Source of the DNA: Pseudomonadota bacterium
GTDB lineage: Bacteria; Myxococcota_A; UBA796; SXON01
NCBI GenBank assembly: GCA_030684355.1
Contig: JAUXTN010000220.1
Span: 1-64,000 of the forward strand
Reading direction: 5' to 3'
Length of the DNA stretch: 64,000 nt
The notes beneath the pieces were generated by a model. It ran no database searches, was not told the origin of the DNA, and saw only the letters and a list, made by a program, of their open reading frames with translations. Each line of letters starts with the position of its first letter. Positions within the stretch are counted from its first letter, which is position 1. The translations under genes and the position numbers were made by a program. This document shows positions 33,593-41,930 of the stretch, piece after piece.

Positions 33593-34294
33593 TCACGTCA
33601 CCGCTTCGCGCTCCCCGTGCTCGACGCTCCGCAGGGCCTCGGCGTCCACGACGCGGATGCGCTGCCGCCCGGTCTCCACCCACCCGTCCTTCTCCCACGC
33701 CGCCACGATGCGGGAGACGGTGTACTGGGTGGCGCCGACGAGCTCCGCGAGATCCTGGCGCGACATGCGCAGCTCGGGGCGCTTCGAGTCCGCCTCGGCG
33801 CGCGCGGCCAGGCGCAGGAGCGCGCTCGCGACGCGACGCTCGACCTTCTCGGTGGCGAGCTCGCGGAGGCGGACCCGCAGGTCCTCCATGCGCCCCGACA
33901 ACATCCGGAGCGCGTTGCGGGACACCAATGGGAAGCGCTCGACCAGCGCGGCGATGGCACGCTCGTCGAAGGCGAGCATCACGGCCTCGTCGACCACCTC
34001 CGCCGAGCCCGGGTAGCACCGCGCGCCGCCGAGGATGGCACAGCCGAGGACGTCGCCGGGGTCGGCGAAGTGGAGCACCACGATCTGGCCCCCCGTGGCG
34101 TCCCGCGTGACCCGCACGCGCCCGTCGAGCAGCACGTAGAGGGTCGAGGCCGGCGCGTTCTCGAGGAACAGCAACGTGCCGAGCGGCACCCTCCGCTTCA
34201 CGCCGAGCTCGAGCACGGCGGCGAGCTGCGGCTCGCCCAGCCCGCTGAAGAGCGGCACCCGCGCGAGGATCGAGTGCGCGGCGAGGGCGCTCAT
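33593..34294 (-). CDS. Crp/Fnr-family transcriptional regulator
   Basis: 233 aa. A cyclic-nucleotide-binding-type beta-roll (LFSGLGEPQLAAVLEL, GTLLFLENAPASTLYVLLDG) leads through a long helix to a winged HTH (MSRQDLAELVGATQYTVSRIVAAWEKDGWV). The N-terminal Cys cluster of FNR is absent, so a [4Fe-4S] O2 sensor of the FNR kind is unlikely; DNR/NNR-like proteins sense NO with haem. Its ATG overlaps the stop of the Rrf2 gene (ATGA at 34291-34294). Last gene of the nirK operon; the TTGCG-N4-CGCAA site before norC is a plausible target. Confidence 0.85.
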   Translation of the reverse strand: MSALAAHSILARVPLFSGLGEPQLAAVLELGVKRRVPLGTLLFLENAPASTLYVLLDGRVRVTRDATGGQIVVLHFADPGDVLGCAILGGARCYPGSAEVVDEAVMLAFDERAIAALVERFPLVSRNALRMLSGRMEDLRVRLRELATEKVERRVASALLRLAARAEADSKRPELRMSRQDLAELVGATQYTVSRIVAAWEKDGWVETGRQRIRVVDAEALRSVEHGEREAVT

Positions 34295-34731
34295 TCCGGC
34301 GCCCGCTCGAGCCGGGGGATGCGTGTCACGTCGACGTCCGCGAGGGTGTTCGCCCTGGCCCACGTGTGACACATCTGCTGCAGGTCCTTGTACACGTCGT
34401 GGAGGGGGCAGGGCGCCGCCTCGTTGCAGCGGGCGAAGCCGAAGGCGCAGTGCCCCGTGTTCAGCTCGATCTCCGCCGCCTGGAGCACGTCGAGCACGCG
34501 GATGCTCGCCGCCGGACGGGCGAGGCGGAAGCCGCCGTGGTGGCCCTTCTGCGCCAGGAGCAGCCCGTGCACGGCAAGGCGGCGCAGCACCTTCGCGAGG
34601 AACGCCGGGGGCACGTTCGCGATCACGGCGAGATCCTTGGCGGTCATCCACCCCTCGGCCGGGAGCGCCGCGAGGCACACCGCGGCGCGGAGCGCGTACT
34701 CCCCCGAGATGGGGACGATCGAGTGGTTCAT
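34291..34731 (-). CDS. Rrf2-family regulator with Fe-S-type cysteines (NsrR/IscR-like)
   Basis: 146 aa, normal for Rrf2 proteins. The winged HTH (ALRAAVCLAALP, MTAKDLAVIANVPPAFLAKVLRRL, QKGHHGGFRLAR) is followed by three Cys at 95, 102 and 108 (GHCAFGFARCNEAAPCPL), the spacing range used by NsrR and IscR to hold an Fe-S cluster. NsrR senses NO, which would fit the denitrification context. ATG at 34729-34731 overlaps the stop of the SCO1 gene (ATGA). Which signal it senses is inference. Confidence 0.83.
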   Translation of the reverse strand: MNHSIVPISGEYALRAAVCLAALPAEGWMTAKDLAVIANVPPAFLAKVLRRLAVHGLLLAQKGHHGGFRLARPAASIRVLDVLQAAEIELNTGHCAFGFARCNEAAPCPLHDVYKDLQQMCHTWARANTLADVDVTRIPRLERAPE

Positions 34732-35387
34732 CGGCCGCCCGTAACGCCTGGCTGCCTCCCCGCGAGGTCTCCGATTGCCGCCACGAGCGCTGCGCGGCCC
34801 TCCTCGCCCTCGGATCGCGCGACCACGCGACCGTCGGCGTCGATCAGCGTCAGCGCCGCCGTGTGCGCGAAGCCCCCACCCGGGAGCGGCCGGTAGCGCA
34901 CCCCCAGCGCGGCCGCGACCTCGCGCACGGAGTCCTCGGGGACGGCCCCGAGCGTCCATCGCGCGTCGAGATTGTGCTTCTCCACGACGCCGCCCAGGGC
35001 GGCCGGATCGTCGTGGGCGGGATCGAGCGACACGAGCACGATCCGCAGCTCGGCGCGGGCCTCGGGGGAGAGCGCCGCCTCGAGCCCCTGGAGGTCGGCG
35101 ATGAGCAGCGGGCAGGCCATCGGGCAGGTCGTGTAGAACATCGAGAGCAACACGGGGTGGCCGCGCTGCACGTCCAGCCGCGCGGCGGCGCCCGTGTGCG
35201 TCAGAAGCGGCAGGTCCAGCGCGTAGAGCGACGCGCCGGCGGGCATCGCGGGCACGCGGTCCTCGGGCGGGGCGCTGGGCGCGGTCGCCGGGGCGCTCGG
35301 CGCCGTGACCTCGACGGTGGGCGCGGCCGGGTCGACGGGGGGTACAACCAATTCGGGCGCGCAGGCGAGCAAGAGCGCTACCAACAT
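34728..35387 (-). CDS. SCO1/SenC-type copper chaperone lipoprotein
   Basis: 219 aa. The short leader MLVALLLAC ends in a lipobox Cys; a Pro/Ala-rich linker (residues 15-50) precedes the thioredoxin fold. Copper ligands are FYTTCPMAC (Cys88, Cys92) and His175 in GGFAHTAALTL. SCO proteins load copper into oxidases and have been linked to NirK maturation in other denitrifiers; here it lies two genes after nirK, so that role is likely. Stop and start overlap neighbours on both sides (ATGA with the Rrf2 gene, TGATG with the FGE gene). Confidence 0.87.
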   Translation of the reverse strand: MLVALLLACAPELVVPPVDPAAPTVEVTAPSAPATAPSAPPEDRVPAMPAGASLYALDLPLLTHTGAAARLDVQRGHPVLLSMFYTTCPMACPLLIADLQGLEAALSPEARAELRIVLVSLDPAHDDPAALGGVVEKHNLDARWTLGAVPEDSVREVAAALGVRYRPLPGGGFAHTAALTLIDADGRVVARSEGEEGRAALVAAIGDLAGRQPGVTGGR

Positions 35388-36139
35388 CACGACACCTCCC
35401 ACGCGCAACGGAAGCCGAGGTTTCGCACGGTCGACGACGCGGTGAGCGACGCCCGGAACGCCGTGCGCATGAAGCTCGCGAAGTCGCCCGTGCCGGCGGC
35501 CCCCGTTGCCCCGCCGCCACAGTAGCGGAGGGCGCCTTCGCCGTCGGTGCCGCGCGCGTCGGTTGCCACGAACGACCCGTTGAAGTCGTCGACCCACTCC
35601 CAGACGAGCCCGTGCAGATCCCGGACGCCCCACCGGTTGGGCGCGCCCCCGATCGCGCCGAGCCGCGCGGGGGTGGGCGCGCCGTACCACGCGAGGATCT
35701 CGGCGAGGAAGACGGGATCCTTGCGGGCGTCCCAGGCGGTCGCCGACGCGGCCGCCGCGAGCTCCCACTCGGCCTCGGTGGGCAGCCGCCCGCCCTGGAC
35801 GCGGCAATACGCCCGCGCGGCGTACCAGGAGACGCCTGTCACCGGCGCGTCCGGGAGCACGCTGGATCCCGGGGCGCCGTCGGCCGCCCAGTCGCCGAGG
35901 TAGCCGCGGTCGGCGAAGAGGGGGTCGACCCCGCCGCGCTTCCACCGGGGCTCGCTCGTGACGAACGCGGCGAACTCCGCGTTGGTGACCGGCTCGACGG
36001 CGAGCGCGAACCGGGCCACGGGCAATTCGGCCTCCTCCGGGGTGGCCGGGTAGAGCGGGCGGTAGATGCCGGGCCCCACCGGCACGCGCGCGGCGCCGGC
36101 GAGCGCCGAGGCGACCAGCAGGAGCCCGGCGGGGCCCAT
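35387..36139 (-). CDS. nirV: FGE-sulfatase (SUMF1) domain protein, NirV-like
   Basis: 250 aa. A signal-like N-terminus (MGPAGLLLVASALAGAARV) is followed by one FGE/SUMF1 domain: EPVTNAEFAAFV, VTGVSWYAARAYCRVQGGRL, PTEAEWELAAAA, LHGLVWEWVDDFNGS, NLGFRCAWEV. NirV proteins of this type accompany nirK in denitrifiers; their function is still unclear. Its start overlaps the nirK stop (TGATG at 36137-36141). The gene symbol rests on family and position. Confidence 0.8.
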   Translation of the reverse strand: MGPAGLLLVASALAGAARVPVGPGIYRPLYPATPEEAELPVARFALAVEPVTNAEFAAFVTSEPRWKRGGVDPLFADRGYLGDWAADGAPGSSVLPDAPVTGVSWYAARAYCRVQGGRLPTEAEWELAAAASATAWDARKDPVFLAEILAWYGAPTPARLGAIGGAPNRWGVRDLHGLVWEWVDDFNGSFVATDARGTDGEGALRYCGGGATGAAGTGDFASFMRTAFRASLTASSTVRNLGFRCAWEVS

Positions 36140-37653
36140 CAGTGCGCCGCTCCGGCGGGGCGCGGCGTGGACGCGCGCACGCTCGTCACCTCAGCCGCCG
36201 AGACCACGCCGCCGTCATTCCCCCACGCGTTGAGCACGTAGGTGAGGATGTTGGCGACCTCGTCCGCGTTGAGCTGGCTCATCGGCGGCATGACCGAGGT
36301 GTAGTCCTTGCCGTTGACCGTCACCGGACCGTTCAATCCGTTGATGACCACGCCGATGGCGCGCTGCTTGTCCGCGAGCAGGTAGTCCGAGCCCGCGAGC
36401 GGCGGGAACACGCCCTCCAGGCCCTTTCCATCCGCCTGGTGGCACGTCGAGCACGTGCCCGCGAACAGGGCCTCGCCCGCCTTCACCTGCCCTTCCTTCG
36501 AGAGCGTGCCGCTCGCCGTCGCCGTCGCGGCGTCCGCCACGGCCGCCCCGGTCCCCGCCTTGTCCGCGAGGTACACGGCGTCGACCTCCTTGCCGGAGTA
36601 GACCGCGACGTTCTCCGGCCCCTCGACCTTCAGCATCGCGATGGCGCCCTTGTTGAACGCGCGGAAGATCGAGTGGTCGACGAGGATGTAGGTGCCCGGC
36701 ACCTCGACGGTGAACTCGACGATGGCCGAGCCGCCGGACGGGATGAGCGTGGTCTGCACGTTCTCCTGCACGCGCGTGCCGCCCTCGGTGTAGACCTTGT
36801 CGAAGATCTCGCCGATGAGGTGGAAGCTCGACACGAGGTTGGGGCCGCCGTTGCCGATGTAGAGGCGAACGGTCTCGCCGACCTTGGCGGTGAGCGCGTT
36901 GTCCCCGACGAGCGCGCCCTCCGACCCGTTGAAGAGCACGTACGTGGCGTTCTCCTCGATGGCCTTCTGCATGTCGAAGGGCTGGAGGCCCTTCTCGCGG
37001 TACTTGCCGACCGTGTAGAAGTCGCCCTGCATCACGTAGTACTCGTGGTCGACCGGGGCGAGGCCGCCCGGCGGCTCGACCAGGATCAACCCGTACATCC
37101 CGTTGGCGATGTGCATGCCGACCGGCGCGGTGGCGCAGTGGTACACGTAGAGGCCCGCGTTGGCCGCCTTGAACGTGAACTGGGAGCTGTACCCCGGCGC
37201 CGTGAACGTGGACGCCGCGCCGCCGCCCGGCCCGGTCACCGCGTGCAGGTCGATGTTGTGCGGCATCTTGTTGTCGGGGTGGTTGTTCAGGTGGAACTCG
37301 ACGGTGTCCCCCTGGCGGACGCGCATGAAGCTGCCCGGCACGTCGCCGCCGTAGGTCCAGAAGACGTAGTCCACGCCGTCGGAGATGGGCTTGACCACCT
37401 CCTTCACCTCTAGGTTCACCTGGAGCCGGGCCGGCTCGGTGCGGGTGATGGGCGGCGGTACGTTGGGCGCCTGGGTGAGCACGGCATTGATCGGGTCGCC
37501 CACGGCCACGAGCTTCGCGGCCTCCGTCGAGGAGAGCGGCGTCAGGCCGGTGCTGGCCACCGTGGTGGTGGGGCTCGCGGAGACGGCCGGGTCCGGCGCG
37601 CAGCCGAGGAGGAGCGAGAGGACGAGGGGGAGGGTGAGGGTACGGGATGTCAT
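36139..37653 (-). CDS. nirK: Copper nitrite reductase NirK fused to a C-terminal cytochrome c domain
   Basis: 504 aa lipoprotein-type precursor (LLLGC at 15-18). It reduces nitrite to NO in the periplasm. Type 1 copper ligands His132, Cys173, His181 and Met186 and type 2 ligands His137, His172 and His327 are all present, as are catalytic Asp135 and His278. Residues about 385-480 add a cytochrome c domain (CSTCH at 401-405, Met in VMPPMSQL), a fusion known from some NirK proteins that lets haem pass electrons straight to copper. The ATG at 37653 follows GGAG; a sigma-54-like promoter lies 40 bp upstream. First gene of the operon. Confidence 0.95.
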   Translation of the reverse strand: MTSRTLTLPLVLSLLLGCAPDPAVSASPTTTVASTGLTPLSSTEAAKLVAVGDPINAVLTQAPNVPPPITRTEPARLQVNLEVKEVVKPISDGVDYVFWTYGGDVPGSFMRVRQGDTVEFHLNNHPDNKMPHNIDLHAVTGPGGGAASTFTAPGYSSQFTFKAANAGLYVYHCATAPVGMHIANGMYGLILVEPPGGLAPVDHEYYVMQGDFYTVGKYREKGLQPFDMQKAIEENATYVLFNGSEGALVGDNALTAKVGETVRLYIGNGGPNLVSSFHLIGEIFDKVYTEGGTRVQENVQTTLIPSGGSAIVEFTVEVPGTYILVDHSIFRAFNKGAIAMLKVEGPENVAVYSGKEVDAVYLADKAGTGAAVADAATATASGTLSKEGQVKAGEALFAGTCSTCHQADGKGLEGVFPPLAGSDYLLADKQRAIGVVINGLNGPVTVNGKDYTSVMPPMSQLNADEVANILTYVLNAWGNDGGVVSAAEVTSVRASTPRPAGAAH

Positions 37654-37691
37654 CGGAGGCTCCGGCCGGCTGTTCGGCTGTCCCCCACTAT

Positions 37692-37707
37692 AGCAATGGA
37701 CATGCCA
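37692..37707 (-). promoter_or_regulatory. Sigma-54-type promoter of the nirK operon
   Basis: On the minus strand CTGGCAT-GTCC-ATTGCT: TGGCAT and TTGCT are separated by 5 nt as in the consensus TGGCAC-N5-TTGCW. The predicted start is about 28 nt before the nirK ATG. A TGTG-N6-CACA inverted repeat at 37785-37798 is a possible upstream activator or Crp/Fnr site. Confidence 0.68.
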
Positions 37708-37793
37708 GTCCTCTGATCGGCCGCCACCCGCGATCCTGGCCCCCGGGCGTGCGTGGGTGCGTGTGTCCTCGTCAACAGGCACCCTGTGCGTTT

Positions 37794-38087
37794 TCACACC
37801 GGGGGCATCCGCATCCGCACGATCCGGATCGCGAGTGGCGCGCGCATGAGGGTGTCCCGCCACTCGGCGCCGTCCCAGCGGTAGCGGATCTGGACCCCGC
37901 GGACGAGCCCGGCGGCGAGCATCGCCTGCGCCTCCCGAAGGGGAACCGGCACATCCGAAGCCCGGCGGGCGGCATCCCCCTTCACGAGCACGTCGAGCAC
38001 CTCGGCGTGGCGCTCGAGGTCGTCGAACAGGGCGCCGAAGGCGGCGGGGTCGAGGTCGGAGGTGTGGAGATCGGGCAGGGGTTCCAT
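37794..38087 (-). CDS. Small protein at the end of the nap operon, function unknown
   Basis: 97 aa, starting MEPLPDLHTSDLDPAAFGAL and ending RIVRMRMPPV. It has no signal peptide, Cys or membrane segment. Its ATG overlaps the stop of the napF-like gene (TGATG), so it is translated with the nitrate reductase genes and may assist in their assembly or control. I do not recognise a family. Confidence 0.6.
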   Translation of the reverse strand: MEPLPDLHTSDLDPAAFGALFDDLERHAEVLDVLVKGDAARRASDVPVPLREAQAMLAAGLVRGVQIRYRWDGAEWRDTLMRAPLAIRIVRMRMPPV

Positions 38088-38470
38088 CAGGCCACCGGTC
38101 GAAGCAGGATGGCCCCGCCGGGGGCGGGACACAAGGGGACGCAGACGCCGCACCCGTTGCACACCGCGGGGTCGACCACCACGCGGCGCCCCTCCACCCG
38201 GATGGCACCGGGCTCGGGGCAGCGCTCGACGCAGGTGGCGCAGAAGTCGGCCCCGGCGTTGAGGCACGCGAAGGTGGAGACGACGGCGACCTTCGGCCCG
38301 AACGACCCCTCGGTGGCCTCTCGGCGGGCCTGCTGCCACGCGATCCGGCTCCGTGGGGGCGGGCCCACGGCGACGGGCCCCGCCGGGGGGACAGGACCGG
38401 GCGACAGGAGAGCGGCGGGGCTCCCGGGGGGCGTCGGCAGGAGCCAACCGAACAGGGCCCGCCGGGACAT
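38087..38470 (-). CDS. napF: NapF-like ferredoxin
   Basis: 127 aa. The N-terminus MSRRALFGWLLP is typical of NapF. Two 4Fe-4S sites are visible: FCATCVERCPEPGAI and VCNGCGVCVPLCPAPGGAI, with an extra Cys in FACLNAG. NapF is a cytosolic ferredoxin that interacts with NapA and helps load its FeS cluster. Start overlaps the stop of the NapB-like gene (TGATG). Slightly shorter than Escherichia coli NapF, with two clear clusters and probably a third incomplete one. Confidence 0.75.
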   Translation of the reverse strand: MSRRALFGWLLPTPPGSPAALLSPGPVPPAGPVAVGPPPRSRIAWQQARREATEGSFGPKVAVVSTFACLNAGADFCATCVERCPEPGAIRVEGRRVVVDPAVCNGCGVCVPLCPAPGGAILLRPVA

Positions 38471-39228
38471 CAACGCGCCACCCCCGGCCGCTGGTCGATC
38501 GTCGCGGAGGCGGCGTGGCACTGCTCGCAATTGGCGCGCGCGGGGTGGGTGGAGCGGAGGGCGTCGCGGCCGTTGACGCCGTGACAACTGTCACATTCCT
38601 CGCGCATCCACGTGCGGTGGGGGATCTGGGGCGGCGCCACGGCCCAGGCGCGCGGGCCCGCGGTGGGCGAGGCGAGGCCGACGAACGTGTTCTCCACGGC
38701 GCGGGGGTCGGGGGGGAGGTCCGCCCCGCCCGGCATGGGGGCCTCGTCGACCACGTGGCACTGGGTGCAGCTCGTGTAGCTGGTGTGGCTCATCGGCGTG
38801 GCGAGGAGGCCGCGGAAGCGGAGGCCGTCCTCGTGGCAGGTGAGGCACTCCGGCGCGGCGTCCTGGCGGACGGCGTGGGGGATGCGCGGCGGGGCGCCGT
38901 CGTAGGCGCGGCGCGAGGCCCGGGCGGCGAGATCGGCCGACTTCGACACCCCCTCCAGGGACACCGCGTCGGTCACGTCCGGGCCGAGCGCGGCGAGCGC
39001 GTCGAGGTCCGCCGCCCACCCCGAGCCCTCCCCCCGGGGGGAGTCCCGCAGCTCGCGATAGCTGCGCGCCGGCGAGACGCCGTCCACCGCGGCCGCGCCC
39101 ACGTCGGCGCCCTGGGTCGTCGTGTCGTCGAGGTCGTCGTCCGTCACGGTGGTGCCACGCAAGAACCCGATGAGGGCCACGCCACACACCACCGCCAGGA
39201 ACACCCGCAATGCGCCGCTGCCGTCCAT
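38470..39228 (-). CDS. napB: NapB-like tetrahaem cytochrome c
   Basis: 252 aa with an N-terminal membrane or signal helix (FLAVVCGVALIGFL). Residues 105-185 match NapB, the electron donor of NapA: GAPPRIPHAV, CLTCH (128-132), SYTSCTQCH (154-158), NTFVGL. Unlike canonical NapB it carries two more haem sites in a C-terminal extension (CDSCH 212-216, CEQCH 234-238). The gene lies 3 bp after napA. The extra haems may take electrons from the tetrahaem cytochrome at the start of the operon. Confidence 0.8.
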   Translation of the reverse strand: MDGSGALRVFLAVVCGVALIGFLRGTTVTDDDLDDTTTQGADVGAAAVDGVSPARSYRELRDSPRGEGSGWAADLDALAALGPDVTDAVSLEGVSKSADLAARASRRAYDGAPPRIPHAVRQDAAPECLTCHEDGLRFRGLLATPMSHTSYTSCTQCHVVDEAPMPGGADLPPDPRAVENTFVGLASPTAGPRAWAVAPPQIPHRTWMREECDSCHGVNGRDALRSTHPARANCEQCHAASATIDQRPGVAR

Positions 39229-39231
39229 GAC

Positions 39232-41682
39232 CTACCCTGCCTTCCCGCCCGGGGCGGCCGCGTTGGGAGAGAGGCGCGCCACGCGCACGGCGCACTTCTT
39301 GTAGTCGGGCTGCTTCGAGAAGGGGTCGTAGGCCTCGAGCGTCACGTTGTTGATGGGCAGCCGCTCGTCGAAGAACGGCACGAACAGGCTCCCCTGCGGC
39401 GGGCTCCCGCGGCCGTCGATCCACACGGGGATGTCGAGGGTGCCGCGGCGCGACTCGACGCGCACCGTCTCGCCGTTGGTGATGCCGAGCTTGCGGGCGT
39501 CCTCCCGGTGCATCTCCACGTAGGCCTGCGGCATGGCGTCCCGGAGCGGCGGGATGCGCCCGGTGATCGTGCCGCTGTGCCAATGCTCGAGCACGCGCCC
39601 GGTGCAGAGCCAGAAGGGGTACGCGGCGTCCGGCGACTCGGGCGGCGCTTCGTAGGGGTTGAACCAGATCTGCGCGCGCCCGTCCTCCGTGGTCGAGTGG
39701 TAGAAGTCGATGCCCTTCCCCGGGGTGACGAAGGGGTCGTCGGACTCGGAGAAGCGCCAGCGGGTCTCGCGCCAGGTGCCGTCCTCCTGCTCGACCACCG
39801 GCCAACGCAGGCCGCGCGCCTTCACGTACTCCGAGTACGGCGCGAGGTTCTTGTGCTTCATGGTCGAGAACTTGCGGTACTCCTCGAAGAGCCGCTCGTC
39901 CACGTTGATGTCGTAGTAGTGGCGGAAGTCCCAGATGGGGACGGCCGCGCCCTTGGCGTCCGCCATGTGGAACAGGAACCTGCCATCCTTGTCCTTCATG
40001 CCGGCGTGGCCGCGGCGGTACAACTCGTACGCGAGCGCGACGATCTGCCAGGCGTCGTCGCGGGCCTGGCCCGGCGGCTCCACGAGCTTGAACCACTGTT
40101 GGGTGCGGCGCTCCGAGTTGCCGAACATCCCGTTCTTCTCCACCCACATCGCGGAGGGGAGCACGAGGTCGGCGATGCGCGTGGTGGCCGTGGGGTACAC
40201 GTCGGACACGACGAGGAACTTCTCCGGGTCCTTCCGGCTCGGATCGACCAGCGCGTGGAGGTTGGGGAGGGTCTGCGCCGGGTTGGTCACCTGCACCCAG
40301 ACGGTGTGGATGTCTCCGCCGTCAGCCTTGGGCGTGGAGAAGCGCTTCCACATCTCGACCGCGTGGTAGCCCGGCTTGTCGAGGATGCGCCCCGTCGGCA
40401 CGTTCCAGATCTCCTCGGCCATGTGGCGGTGCTTCTCCTTCGTCACGACGCCCCCGCCGGGGAGCGCGTGGGAGAGCGTGCCGACCTCGCGGACCGTGCC
40501 ACACGCGGAGGGTTGGCCGGTGAGGCTGGTGGGGGCGTCGCCGGGGCGGCCGAAGTGCCCGGAGAGGAGGTGGACGCCGTGCACGAGGCAGTTGATCGCG
40601 GTGCCACGGGTGTGCTGGTTCATCCCCATGCACCAGAGGCTCGTGATGCGCAGGTCCCGATTGCCGAACAGGTCCGCCAACATGCGGATGTCCTTGGCGG
40701 GCACGCCCGAGATCTGCTCGACGTAGGCCGGCGTGTACGGGGCGAGCGCGGCCTCGTACTCGGCGAACGTCATCCCCTTGCCGTTGAGCTCCTTCTCCAG
40801 CGGCTGGCGGAACGAGCAGTGCTTCTCCACGAACGTCCTGTCCCACGTGCCGTTCTTCAGGAGCAGGTGGGCGATGCCGTTGGCGATGGCGAGGTCCGTG
40901 TTGGGCTTGAACTGGAGGAAGTGCTGGGCGTGCGCGGTCGTGCGCGTCCGGCGGGTGCCGATGTCGATGATCGTGACCGACTGGCCGCGGGCCCGGCGGT
41001 CGACGATGCGGGAGAAGAGCACCGGGTGCATCTCGGCGGGGCTGTTGCCCCAGAGGATGACGACGTCGGCCACGTCGAGGTCGTCGAAGCAGCCGGCGGG
41101 CTCGTCCACGCCGTAGGTGGCGAGGTAGCCGGTCACCGCGCTCGCCATGCACAGGCGCGCGTTGGGATCGATGTGGTTGTGGCCGAGGCCGCCCTTCACG
41201 AACTTGTTCGCGGCGTAGCCCTCGGGGATGGTCCACTGGCCGCTGCCGTAGACCGCGAAGCCCTTGGGATCGAGCATGGCGCGGTCCGCGAGGATGCGGA
41301 GGGCCTCCTCCCAACTGATGGGCACCTGCCGGTCGCCCTTGCGGAGGAGCGGCGTGGTGAGCCGATCCGCGCCGTAGAGCGCGAGCCCCACGTGGTAGCC
41401 CTTCACGCAGAGCAGGCCCTTGTTCACCTCCGCCGCGGTGTCCCCGGCGATGGCGACGACCTTGCCGGCGTCCACCCCCACCTGGACGTGACACCCGGTG
41501 CCGCAGAAGCGGCACGGCGCCTTGTTCCAGGTGACCCCGGCGCCCATCCGGCCGCGGAGATCGGGCCCGCCCGGGACGGCGGTCGGCGGCGGGGAGCCGG
41601 CGTGGGCGGTGGCGGCGGTCGCGGCGGCCGAGGCGGCGGCGAGCGCGGTCATGGCGAGGAACTCGCGGCGATCGGGGGTCAT
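39232..41682 (-). CDS. napA: Periplasmic nitrate reductase catalytic subunit NapA
   Basis: 816 aa, normal length. Twin-arginine leader MTPDRREFLAMTALAAA ends at AHA near residue 28. The 4Fe-4S ligands are in CRFCGTGCHVQVGV and GLLCVKGYHVG; the Mo-ligand Cys lies in NARLCMASAVTGY, and a conserved DVVILWGNSPAEMHPVLFSRI segment binds the bis-MGD cofactor. NapA reduces nitrate to nitrite in the periplasm. Its start overlaps the napD stop (ATGA at 41679-41682). Electrons would come from the NapB-like and tetrahaem cytochromes of the same operon. Confidence 0.96.
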   Translation of the reverse strand: MTPDRREFLAMTALAAASAAATAATAHAGSPPPTAVPGGPDLRGRMGAGVTWNKAPCRFCGTGCHVQVGVDAGKVVAIAGDTAAEVNKGLLCVKGYHVGLALYGADRLTTPLLRKGDRQVPISWEEALRILADRAMLDPKGFAVYGSGQWTIPEGYAANKFVKGGLGHNHIDPNARLCMASAVTGYLATYGVDEPAGCFDDLDVADVVILWGNSPAEMHPVLFSRIVDRRARGQSVTIIDIGTRRTRTTAHAQHFLQFKPNTDLAIANGIAHLLLKNGTWDRTFVEKHCSFRQPLEKELNGKGMTFAEYEAALAPYTPAYVEQISGVPAKDIRMLADLFGNRDLRITSLWCMGMNQHTRGTAINCLVHGVHLLSGHFGRPGDAPTSLTGQPSACGTVREVGTLSHALPGGGVVTKEKHRHMAEEIWNVPTGRILDKPGYHAVEMWKRFSTPKADGGDIHTVWVQVTNPAQTLPNLHALVDPSRKDPEKFLVVSDVYPTATTRIADLVLPSAMWVEKNGMFGNSERRTQQWFKLVEPPGQARDDAWQIVALAYELYRRGHAGMKDKDGRFLFHMADAKGAAVPIWDFRHYYDINVDERLFEEYRKFSTMKHKNLAPYSEYVKARGLRWPVVEQEDGTWRETRWRFSESDDPFVTPGKGIDFYHSTTEDGRAQIWFNPYEAPPESPDAAYPFWLCTGRVLEHWHSGTITGRIPPLRDAMPQAYVEMHREDARKLGITNGETVRVESRRGTLDIPVWIDGRGSPPQGSLFVPFFDERLPINNVTLEAYDPFSKQPDYKKCAVRVARLSPNAAAPGGKAG

Positions 41683-41930
41683 CGGGAGACCTCGTCGGGA
41701 GGGGGGAGATCGGAGAAGTCGGCGAAGGCGAGATCGACGGCGAGCACGCCGGGGAGGGCGCGGAGGGCCTCGAAGAGGGGCTCGTCGTCGCCCTTCCTGG
41801 CCGTCTCGAAGGCCGCCGGGAGGCGGTTGCTGACGGGATTGCCCACCAGGACGACCCCGGGGATGGCGCGCACCAGGTCGGCGAGGGCGCCGGGATCGGG
41901 GTGGGTGAGCACGACGCCGAGGACGGGCAT
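41679..41930 (-). CDS. napD: NapD, Tat-signal chaperone for NapA
   Basis: 83 aa with the ferredoxin-like fold of NapD: MPVLGVVLTHPDPGALADLV, IPGVVLVGNPVSNRLPAAFE, LRALPGVLAVDLAFADF. NapD binds the twin-arginine leader of NapA and delays export until the cofactor is in place. Position directly before napA with ATGA overlap supports this. Start overlaps the stop of the NrfD-type gene (TGATG). Confidence 0.82.
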   Translation of the reverse strand: MPVLGVVLTHPDPGALADLVRAIPGVVLVGNPVSNRLPAAFETARKGDDEPLFEALRALPGVLAVDLAFADFSDLPPPDEVSR

